DNA from: Pycnopodia helianthoides
Lineage: Eukaryota; Echinodermata; Asteroidea; Forcipulatida; Asteriidae
Assembly: GCA_032158295.1 (NCBI GenBank)
Contig: CM063254.1
Coordinates: forward strand, 1,302,001-1,366,000
DNA: 64,000 bases
Direction of reading: 5' to 3'
The translations under genes were made by a program, and so were the position numbers. Below, piece after piece: positions 8,671 through 20,600 of the stretch. Each line of letters begins with the position of its first letter. Within the stretch, counting starts at the first letter, position 1. The notes beneath the pieces were generated by a model that was not told where the DNA came from, ran no database searches, and worked only from the letters and a program-made list of their open reading frames with translations.

Positions 8671-11600
8671 ATGGCTGAGAAGCCAGTTAAGATCGGGTCA
8701 AAGGTCGAGATTACAGGCAAGGGACTTCATGGGAAGGTGGCCTTTGTTGGTGTGACGTCCTTTGCAACGTAAGCAACACATCTCATAAGTTTATCAATAA
8801 TTTTCCCCAAAATGTTCTCATCCAAGTCTGTGTATAGATTTGTTGCATGCTCTCATTCACAAACAAATTATTCAAGAGAAAATAGAATAAGCTGTTGCAA
8901 ACTGCTTACCAACCAAAAGGACCTGTGATATAAAATGCAAAAATTAGTTAGTGGCCTGACGTTTCGACCCTAGCAGAGTCTTTCTCAAAGGCTAAAGAGA
9001 AAGACTCTGCCAGAGTTGAAACATCAGGCTGCTAACTATTTAAAGGCACCTGGCAGTGGTATTTTGAAAGAAAAAAGCTTTTGTCATTAATATATGTATT
9101 CTGATGAGTGTAATGTGAATGAACAGTTAACTAAGGTTTTTAAAAATTAGTTTTTATTTTAATTACAAATTTAAGAGTAGGCCCCCCTTTACCTTGACAC
9201 ATGGTGGCGCTGTTCGTGACGTCAATCAAGGCACGATATTTGAAGGAAAAAAATGTTGTGCGTGTGCGGACGTCTCCCACATCACAGTATACATGTACTA
9301 GCTAGCGTATACGAGAAGGCACATCGCGCCGAAAACGACGTCGTTAGTCTGACTTTCGCGCCCCACAATCGCATATACTTGGGATCTGCAGGAAACAAAT
9401 GCAGACTGACCCCATCATTAGTTGTTTAGCTGCATACAGCAGCAATACACCTGGTCGGCATGGCCGGAAAATGCAAGAAAAACCCCCTTTTTCGAAACGT
9501 ACAAGATCACTACTGGGACCTACTTGCACGTGTGTTTACAACGTAAACGCAAGCAAATTCGAGGGGGGTCGATGTTCGATCGAGGCGAAGTCTGCCTTCA
9601 TTGACGTCACAAAAGGGGATGGGCGGAGTCACCCCCCGAACAACTTTATCTATTTTTTAACTTATAAATCCTCACAAACAATTACTCAAAAAATTGTTTT
9701 ATTGTTAATATACATAAACTCTTATGTTTAAAAAAAAAAAATCCTATTTCCAGGTGACTTTAATAAAATATTAAAGTTGGATTGCAATCGCTAGAAACAG
9801 TTAAACAGAAGTCACAAGTTCCGGTTTAGGAAAATAAACGTAAATGCACAACACTGCCCAAAATATTAAAAGTTTAATCTGATGAGTTTTAACTTTGTTG
9901 AATTTGACAGTGGTAAATGGATTGGTGTGGTGTTGGATGACGCCAAAGGAAAGAACAATGGAGTCGTTCAAGGAAAGAAATATTTCAATTGTCCTGACAA
10001 TCATGGTATCTTTGTACGCCAGTCTCAGGTAAGCACAAACTGCCCTTTTACCATTTTACATTGGATGAATGAGGTAGAAACTTCTTGTTTTTAACTATTG
10101 CCGCCGTACATGTACTTGCTAAAAGTTAGATTAACCCTCCTACTCTCAGTGACTCTTGGCAACATTTTCCAGTGAGTTGACCAACCATTTGAAACCATTC
10201 GACTGCCAAGGTTGTGTACGACAGCACAACTGTGCACAGAACTAACTGTGTTCTGTGTACATGCATTCCCTCATGGTATCATATTGCAGGCTGGCATAGT
10301 TTATCTATCATTCAAAACCACAGTGAATGGTATTGAATGGTCAGACAGCAAGAGGGTTAAACAGAAATTTAACCCAATATGGCCGTGTCCGAATTAGCGG
10401 CTACAGCTGCGGCTACGGCTAGATTTCAGCATCATCATGCGTTGAAGTATAGGACATCCTTAGCAACACCCATAGTAACAGTCATAGCCCTAGCCGTAGC
10501 CGTCATTTCGGATACGGCCTAAGTCTTATTTGTATGGGAAGCTTAGCTCAGCCCTCAACTGAAGATGAAATAAGACCACTTTACGAAAACTCAAAATTGA
10601 TTTCTAAGACAACATGTATTTCTATCAAGATCCACATCTTCATCCCATGAAGTCCACCTACTTCAGATTCAACAGATCTTTACATGATACAGCCATCTTA
10701 TTTTTTAGAAAATAGCAGTGTGAGGAGCGGGTCGTTACTGGGTAGTAATGACCGTGTTGGTGGCTGGCCACTGTTAATGTACCAATCCGATTAACCACTT
10801 CACATTGGTACTTTATAAAAAATTCCACGCCCACCCGTGGTATCATTTTTCAAAACTTTTTGGAGCTTCTTGAGTTATTATTTTCCTTTGAAAATATCCT
10901 TGTCACAATGAAACTTGACAAAGGAAAGCCAACAAAGGATAATTAGTTCCGGGATACTTTTAGACTTGGTCTATTCACATTCAAGGACCATTCTTTAGGC
11001 TGTTCAAAACTTGCGTAGCACCTAGTCTCAACATAATTAATTATGAATGCCTATTTTAATAGAATCAGACTATGAGCTTTGAACAATTAACAGTACCATG
11101 TAATTTAACTTGGTTGGTGTTCAGCTATATGCTTTGTAATATGTTGGTTTCATGTGGGTACCAGAGACCTTGACAAAATGTTTTGTTAATATGCAAACAA
11201 AAAATTTAGAAAGTTGATTTGAGAGTTCCCTAAACAACATGTACTGTGCCTACAAAACCTTATAACATTGTTAATTTATGAGCCATATTCCCAAATTCCA
11301 GTGTCCGTCTTCGTATCGCATGTTACCACTCCCCCATAAGACCAGTCTTTGACCAATCAGAGTGCATAAACTCTCTTTGGTACTTACTAATTACTATTCA
11401 AATCAATGTAAAAGAAAAATGGTCTGGTCCCTGGTTTGTTGTAATGAGAAACAGTATACTTGATTGTTATTGGGTACAGGGTACATGTCATAGATATTGA
11501 GTGATGCATAAAGACTCTGTCAATCATTCTTGAATCATTTTCTTAAGAATGTAATAATATTGCTATTTTGGGGATAACAGATTACAGTGGAAGAATCTCC

Positions 11601-14600
11601 GCCAGGGAGTGGCGTGGTATCACCAGGGACGACCTCACCCGTCACAACAGCAATCCCTCGATCCAGTATACCAAAGACAGAGAAGGTATGAAACAAAACA
11701 AAAAATTCTTGTAAATTCAGTTTGTGGTAACACCATGTGTATAATTATCTACTTTGCTGTGTAGATTTTGTTCTTAAGAGAACTTGTCTTGCTATTTGTT
11801 ATACACAAGGTGTTACCGCAAACCGAATATACATTGATACCTCACCATGCAATGCCTCAAAGAGCATCCTTGTTTACAACTAACTAACAAGTTTGAATCG
11901 GTAGCAGAGAGCAGTGATTTGCAGTGAGGGTGTCAAAACTCAATCCAGACGACACCTGTCTGGATATTGTCAAGTATTCTTTGTCTTCATTCCTCAGATT
12001 TTAATATCGGTGAAATCTGCAGATTTATAATCGTTACTCTTCTGCTTGGAGGTAACACCGGTTCACTAATTATGTGATTTTAATGCAGTAAAGATATTGA
12101 TCTCTATCCATTATTTCTGTTATTTTGGTTGTCAAGTTTCTGCAACAGACTAATCAATGGGCAGGTGGAACGGTATGGCAACTTGCAGCAAAGAACAAAA
12201 CAAATTTGATGAAGACATTTGCTTGAGTTTTAGGGGTTTTTTTCACCACAAAAAGGGGAAATGTTATTATTGTGTGATATTAAGCAGTTGTCTGTGATCC
12301 AGTGTGGCTCGTCCATAACTTTAAATGCCAAGCAGTTGTGTGATTAACCCTTAAAAACCAAACCATTACGTGCAGTCACCACTCGTGAAGAAACAACCCC
12401 CAAGTCCATCGCAAAAGTCTGCCGAACAGAAAACATCTTCGGAAAAAGTGAGTTGTTAATCGTTGCATTTTTTCCCACCAGGTTTTTTTACTCATGAAAA
12501 ATACAAGTTCATGTCATAACTGTGATTGCAAGTTCATGCTTTATTGGCTGCTTCTGTGTAGAACAAGAGGATTATTTCTAACACAAAGTGTCTTGAGGTG
12601 GGCCTTTTTGCTCTTGAAGGGGTGTCCATTGAAAGGAAAATGGACAGGACATGTCAAGATGCCCCAAGTAAAATAAAAGCACAGTCAAATGTCCTGTGTT
12701 TTTTAATGGAAGTCAAAGGCCTTCAATAACCAAGTCCACAAACCTCTCTGCCTAAAATAAATGTCAGGGAAAAACCTTCCCAGGTTGTATTGTAGATTTG
12801 GATGTGAACCCTGGCTATACTGCAAAAACAGGTTGAATGGTTTCTGACTGGCACCCCTGAACAAATACATTGACAAAATAGGGCTAGATAGCTCAAGTTG
12901 GTAGAGCGCTGGCACGTTTATCTGGAGGTTGCAGGTTCAAGTCCAGCTCCAATCAATTTGTCTTTGTTCAACCCAAATTTGACTGTGAGTTCCACAGACT
13001 GAACTATAAAAGAATCACACATTTCATGCTTTGCTAGGATTCTACCGAAGCTCTTGATGCTAGGGCGTGTCATGGCCAAGCGGTCAAGCACAACGGACTC
13101 GAGCTCTGGTGTTTCTGATCAGCAGAGTGAGCGTTCGGATCCTGGTCTTGACACTTGTGTCCTTAAGCAAGACACTTAACCATTGTTGCTTTGTCCTTCA
13201 GATAGGACGTAAAGCTGTTGGTCACATGTGTTGTGTAATGCACATAAAAGAACCCAGTAACACGTATCGCTAAGAGAAGGGGTTTGCCCCGGTGTTTCTG
13301 GCAGTGGCTGCTGAATGCACCGCAGCACCTTGTTAACCCTAACAAGGTGTTACATTCAATGGGTCTCATAATTTAAAACCTTCACAAACCTGTCTGGAAA
13401 TGACTGAGGTACCATGGTGGACTTGGTTTACTAAAGCACACTTTGTGTTAGTGATAAACTTTGGTAATCACCCCATATTTAATCACTGCTTTTTGAAACA
13501 AAAAGGAAAGTCTTTAGTTGCTTTTATTAACGGTTTTTGCCCTCATTACCAGTTGCATGTTTGTTGTCCCGGGTTGAGTTGTTTTAGTTCAATTTATGAT
13601 TGAAATTTGAAAGAAATGCAGAAAATGTTGCTCAATTTATGAACCTACCCTAGCTTATTTGATACATTCCATGTGCAAACTTATTTGAATTGGTCTGAAA
13701 TAAGCCCCTCAAAATACATCTGTACAAAATTTGTTATAAAAAAAATTATAAAAATGGCACTTATGTTTTCTTTTTTTGACAAATGTCTGCTCTGTCACTC
13801 TAAATGCAACAAAATTTGATTTGGCCGTTATTTTTTGTGAATCCCCTTTTCCCGCCAAATATTTTTTTTGTAAACACTCCACACAGGAAGAATTTGAGAG
13901 ATGAATTGATTAATAATGATATTGCATTTAGAGGGAATGGTAAAATGTAGATGCTAGGATGAAGTATGGGGCCATGGTCGGTAGAGTAGTGGTATGTAGA
14001 GGCTGGTGACTGGTTGCAGAACTAGACCATTGTTTAGAATGAATGACTCGGGAATTTCATCTTATTGCAAACACCACAATATATCAGTAAATAAAAAACT
14101 GGTGTCTTGTTGCATGAAATCTGAAATTAAATTTATTGTAATTTTGTTGTGTTACCACCACTTTAACATGCCCACATTATTTACAAAAGGTTTGGATATA
14201 ATGTCAGTTTTCAGTGACTTATTTCTAAAAGTCACTTCATACCAAATAATGAATGTCCGACGATTCACAATTTTGACAAGGTGGCTATAAAAGTGATGTT
14301 TGCATTTCATAAACTTCAGCTGAACTCCATGGCAATGACAATGAAGAATTATTTCCATTAAATAATTTTTTCTTCAAAATGCAGCCATTGTGCTTTTCCA
14401 CATAATCTACAGCCGTGTCCGAATCGGCGGCTATGGCTGTTTCTAAGGGAGTTGCTAAGGTTGTCCATGCTTCAGTGCATGTTAACATGACAATCAAGCC
14501 ACAGCCACAGCCACAGCCGCTAAGTCAGACATGGCCTGTGTTCCCAAACTGAGGCTAGAACCCTACAGTCTGGCTCCCTTTTTTTTGCAGTGTTTACTAT

Positions 14601-17600
14601 GCATACATGTAAAGGGAATCAGACAACAATGACCGGAAGAAAAAGGCTAACAAAGTTAAAATGATTACTTACAAAAGTGCTCGGTCACAGATGCATAGTT
14701 TGTGCACCTCATCTAATAGCTAGTTTTGAGTGTTTAAAGACAAAGGTCTTTAAAGAAGCTGCAAGTGGCTCCTGCTTGCTGGAACCAAGCCTCATTTTGG
14801 TCCCATAGGTTTATCTATCTGAATGTATCTAATGGATTCTGCACTTTTATTGGGAGTTCTTACTTTACACTAATGCAATGTCACAGATCTGAGGCTGTAT
14901 CTGAATTAGCGGCTATAGCTACGGCTGTGACAGTTGCTGAAGGTGTTGCTGAGGACGTCTTTACTGAGAACGTATGATGATGTGGAAATCTAGCCGTAGC
15001 ACTAGCCGTAGCTGTAGCCGTAGCTGTAGCCGCATATTCGGACACTGCCATATTTGCTTCTCATCATGTGTAACATGATCTTAATGCACCACATGACATT
15101 TGAATCTGTCAGCCATTACTGTCTGTTTTGCACACGTTTTACATCCTTCTTAGCTCATAGAAGTTTGCATTAAGGACCATGTCTCTTGAGGCAATTTACA
15201 GTCAACCAGCTCCAGACAATCCACCAAAAGAGAAAACACTTACACTCACTCCTGCTATCAGCCTGTTTCTCAAGACAACCAACCCATACCTCACTATATC
15301 ACAACAGTGGCATAGTGAGGCTCACACATGCTGATGCAGAGAGTAGAGCCACACCCCAAAGTGCTTCAATGAGAGTGGTGAACTGGAGAAGCCACCAGCT
15401 GTGCTCAAATTGCAGTGGAATTTGAACCACTGTTGGAAGAGATAAGGTTGTGAATCTTGGTCAATTTCTGCAGTGGCAATCTGTTGCATCGATTGGTCAC
15501 ACATACAAATACAATGACAAGAACGTGTGGCATGGATTACTCCACCGTTGTATGCCAAGCAAATGGGAGATTTTGAGGCATCTTGGGGTGTGAGAGTTGT
15601 CCACATCATCTCTAGGGGATAGTACACACTATTGGGAAAATAGGCTCTTGTGCTGCTCAAGTGTTTCTTTTTCATGCAGTGCAGTTGGTTGCCTCGAAGT
15701 TGTCTGAATATCCAGGGCCGTTTTTGAAACCAGGACTGGGGGTTGGGCTCCGTTAAACTGTTTGAAGCCCCGAAGGAAAGCACACGCTTTTTCAATCACT
15801 GACGGAGCCCAAGCCAAAGCCCATAGCCATAGCCATAGTCAAAGCCAAAGCCAAAGCCAGAGTCGTGGTTTTGAAAACAGCCAAGTATTCTTTTTACTAA
15901 ATGAAAATTTGCCTTTTAATCCAAATAATTGTATTGATGTTTGTTTTGTTTGTTATATTATTTATGATTTTTGTTACTGCTGTTTTTAATTAGTTGTTAT
16001 TTACTTTTTGTTACTGTTTAGTTTGAACTCTGATCACATGTCATGCACATTGTCTTAAAAGATACTGTGCTTCCTGGCTCAGTACCTTGTAAGGGCTGCT
16101 ACACCTACATATTACCTAATAACGGCTACAATTTTTAGTCTCCATGTTATCGTGTCAATTTTATAGCGAAGCTTAGCAGACAAACATGTAAAGCACAGAG
16201 CAGATATCAAGCGATGTGATAAAAGCTCAGCACACAAACATGTTAAGCACAAAGTAAGTATCAAGCCATGGGATATAAGCTTAGCACACAAACATGTTAA
16301 GCACAGAGCAGGTATCAAGCCATGGAATATATGCTCAGCACACAAACATGTTAAGCACAGAGCAGGTATCAAGCCATGGGATATAAGCTCAGCATACAAA
16401 CATCTTAAGCACAGAGCAGGTATCAATCCATGGGATATATGCTTAGCATACAAACATCTTAAGCACAGAGCAGGTATCAAGCCATGGAATATATGCTCAG
16501 CACACAAACATGTTAAGCACAGAGCAGGTATCAAGCCATGGCATATAAGCTTAGCATACAAACATCTTAAGCACAGAGCAGGTATTAAGCCGTGGGATAT
16601 AAAGTTAGCACACAAACATGTTAAGCACAGAGCAGGTGTCAACCATGGGATATAAGCTAAGCACACGAACATGTTAAGCACAGAGTAGGTATCAAGTCAT
16701 GGGATGTAAGCTTAGCATACAAACATCTTAAGCACAGAGCAGGTATCAAGCCATGGGATATAAGCTAAGCACACAATCATGTTTAGCACAGAGTAGGTAT
16801 CAAACCATGGGATATAAGCTCAGCATACAAACATCTTAAGCACAGAGCAGGTATCAAGCCATAGGTAAGCTTAACATACAAACATGTTAAGCACAGAGTA
16901 GGTATCAAACCATGGGATATAAGCTAAGCACACAAACATGTTCAGCACAGAGTAGGTATCAAACCATGGGTTATCATTTTCTGACTGGTCCCCTGATTTG
17001 TTTGTTTTTCTCCTCATTAAAGGCAGTGGATACTTTTGGTAACTTCTCAAGAAATACATCACCAAAAGAACTTACTTGGTTAGGAGCACCTGAGAGCTGC
17101 TGATAGTTTAGAACATTGTGAGAAACCACTCCCTACTAATGTAGTTTTTGAGAAAGACGCAATTTCTCACTAAAATATTTGAATCTGAAAAAGGCTTCAG
17201 TCATGAAGCCTTTTTTCAGGCATTCGAAAGCACACAATTCTATGCAACAAGGGTGTTTTTTTCTTTCATTATTTTCTTGCAACTTCGATGACCAATTGAG
17301 CCCAAATTTTCACAGGTTTGTAAATATGTTGGGATACAACAAGTGAAAATTACCAAAAGTGTCTCCTGCCTTTAAGGTACCCACAAACATTGCATGTATT
17401 GAACCCCCATTGTGTGTTTCATCCCTGTGTGTGTGTGTTTTCCCCCTGTACTTGACTTCTCTTACAGAGTTTGCCTGTACGTCGTTTACTCAAATTCACC
17501 CCTGCACGACGATCCTCTGAGGGTTTATCTAGAGTGAGTTAAAGCATGAGTAGAATGCAGGAATTAATTCGGCTGCTGACACCGTGAAGAGAAGCTCTTT

Positions 17601-20600
17601 ACTAATGAGAGACATTGAGGGTCACTAGGTGGCAGCAGACTTACCGAGTCGATCCATTGTTTTCAGAAGTATGGGCATGCCCTGAACGAAGTAAATGGTG
17701 GAAATGTACCAGAGCCCAATTTCATGGCGATGCTTACCGTGGAATTCTGCACTTGCGCCTTGCAGGGCTGGAATTTGGAAGACAAAATTCAAAAGACCGC
17801 AGGGCTTGTACCTCAAAATGTTTACTGGACAAGAATTGTTTTCACAAAACCAGAATTAGAATGAGATAAAACAGTTAAACATAAAAACTTTTTTTTTTAT
17901 TTGAAGAAAAATATGACAAGATTTGTCTTAAGGTTAAGCATGGAGGAAGTTCCTACACGGATTAAGCACGAGCCTACTTCAGTATTCAACAGAGTTGAAA
18001 GAAATTTTTCAGACTCAAAGTTGACATTGGAACATCATTTGTTTTTCTTAATAATGCTACATCTTATTCAGTTAAAAAAAACACAACACTGACCGACTTG
18101 TCCAGTCATGAGTTTACTGGCCCGAGGGTTAAACTACTGGCCTCAGACCTGTGGTCTAGTGTAAAAACACAACACTGACCGACTTGTCCAGTCATGAGTT
18201 TACTGGCCCGAGGGTTAAACTACTGGCCTCAGACCTGTGGTCTAGTGTAAAAACACAACACTGACTGACTTGTCCAGTCATGAGTTTACTGGCCCGAGGG
18301 TTAAACTACTGGCCTCAGACCTGTGGTCTAGTGTAAAAAAAACACAACACTGACCGACTTGTCCAGTCATGAGTTTACTGGCCAGAGGGTTAAACTACTG
18401 GCCTCAGACCTGTGGTCTAGTGTAAAAACACAACACTGACCGACTTGTCAGTCATGAGTTACTGGCCCGAGGGTTAAACTACTGGCCTCAGACCTGTGGT
18501 CTAGTGTAAATTTTGAGCCCGCCCTGCAAAGGCCCATTGAATTATGCGCTTTACAGGGCATAGTTCTTTGGTAAGCAGCTCTATGAAATTAAATGTGTCT
18601 GGCGCCACCAAGCATCCCAAAGCCTCTCATTAGTCTGCCTTGATTTGTCCGCATTTTCTTTAGAGTGAAATAGTCATTTGCCAAAATGTACAAATTAAAA
18701 TGTTTTCACTGATAGTGGTATGTTAATCCCAAACAAAACAAAGAATGTTCTCTCTGCTGGAATTGTTATTGGTTGTTGGGAAATGGGACACTATTGACAA
18801 CTGATGGGGCTACCCTGGTAAATCAAGACAACAAATAAATAAATCAAGACAACAAATAATAAATCAAGACAACAAATAAATGAATAAAGACACCTGACAT
18901 TCATCTCTTGGAAAATGTGGTTAACTTTATCGCTTCTCTTCTAACTGACAATGGAATTTAGTGTTTTTGTTGTTATTTATTTTTTATTTTAATATAATAA
19001 CCCTGCATTAAATACCTTGGATATTCAGATTGGGGTATACAATACCTCCATTGGGAGACCAGAGATATTTATGAAACCTTGGGTTTCTCAACCCTTGATT
19101 AATCTTTGAAGGATCAGGCTACTTTTAGTTGGTAAAGGACATTAAAGGAACATCACAGAATTGTTTTTGCTAACAAAACAGTTGCTGGCAGTGTAAGCAC
19201 TTTCTGTAATCCACCATACACATAAACTGACAAACCTATAGAAGTTTGAGATCGATCTGCCATCTGGGTCACGAGAAAATAGTGAAAAACCGATTACACA
19301 TTTGCATGAAATCATATAGATTCAACAAATGAATAAAATGCTCACTGAGCGATAAACTCCAATCGGAAAACTAGTTTATTCATTTCTCATCAAATATGGC
19401 ATTTCAGACAGAAATATTTCAAGGGATGTTTTCTACTATCATCATCATTAGACCGTGTAAGTTTTATGTAAATCTGTGATCAAAAAGTATATTTTACAAG
19501 TTTTTTTCTTACCAATTCTGTAATGTTCCTTTAAGATTTGAACATTCTAAAGATTGTGGGAGGATTTTCAAGGGAATCATTAAGTCCAAGACAATGGCAA
19601 TGGACTGAGTCAAGTCGACTGAAACTCCAGAAGTAGCTTCTTAGGCAATGCTGAAATGAAACAGCTTCAAAATTGCTGCTTACAGTATGAGCTAAGACCT
19701 TTGTCTCAACTAATAATTCTATCAGGAATCATTTATATACCCTCCTTGGAGAATATACCTCAATCTGGATAGTTTTCATTGCACTGTAGATTGGTATGAA
19801 ATTAAGATGACAGTTATGGACAAGATTGAGTAGAAAGCTGACTAGATGCTAAAGATGTGATTAAAGACTGCCGTGAAGAATTTGGGACTCTTCCTGTTGT
19901 AGTAGAGACCCTTGTCTTCATTTCAAGTCAATTTAGTCAATTGCAATGACCTTTGAACTTGGTCCATTATCTGATATGACAAAGGCATACCTCCGTCCAA
20001 TGACACATGGCTTTTTTAACTCTTCTCTAGTTTAGTAAAACCAGGACGACATTCCTGTTCAGTCTTTGAATTACTTTTTAAGATTTGTTCAGCTTTGTTT
20101 CACATTCTTTATACTAACCTGAATTAAACATCTGCTGTTTGATTGGCCGATCAATAATAACAAGATTTAAAGCTTCGCGTTGTGTAAAAGGAAAACAAAA
20201 AATGAATATTTTTCTTGTGACAAATTTCTTCTAAGCTCTGCGAAGCCATGCTAGGTCTTGGGCAAGTATGCTAGAGTAAGAATATATCTGGACTGATCTA
20301 AGCTAAAGAGAGAATCGCTTCAGCAACAGATATATGTTTTATATTGAACGGTCAATCAACCTTTAGAAAATTAAACCCAAAGAAAAATGTTATAAAACTA
20401 GTTACTTTTTGCACCATGCTAACTAAATAGTTTAATTTTATGAATAATAATGCAAACCTTACTTAGTAATGCTTAATTCGTTAATAATTAAACAGGAAAC
20501 TTAGGACAGTTCCAAAATGTTTTATGAGTTGTCATTTATTTAACTTTGGTTCATTGTGTTAGATTAATTGCTTTATGGTTTATATATTGATAGTTTAATA

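Noticed and set aside
9399..9731. 110-codon plus-strand frame in a CpG-rich patch
   Set aside because: Inside the TTAA-bounded 9040-9763 element, no protein resemblance, and overlapping equally long frames exist on both strands.
12882..12954. Possible tRNA gene
   Set aside because: Box A and box B are present but the ends do not pair as an acceptor stem, box A has an extra base, and the same core occurs inside longer repeats at 27.6 and 34.5-34.8 kb. Treated as a tRNA-derived repeat.
15322..15795. 157-codon minus-strand open frame
   Set aside because: It runs through a dispersed repeat that is also present, diverged, at 26300-26505, ends in hexamer-repeat debris, and shows no recognisable protein family.
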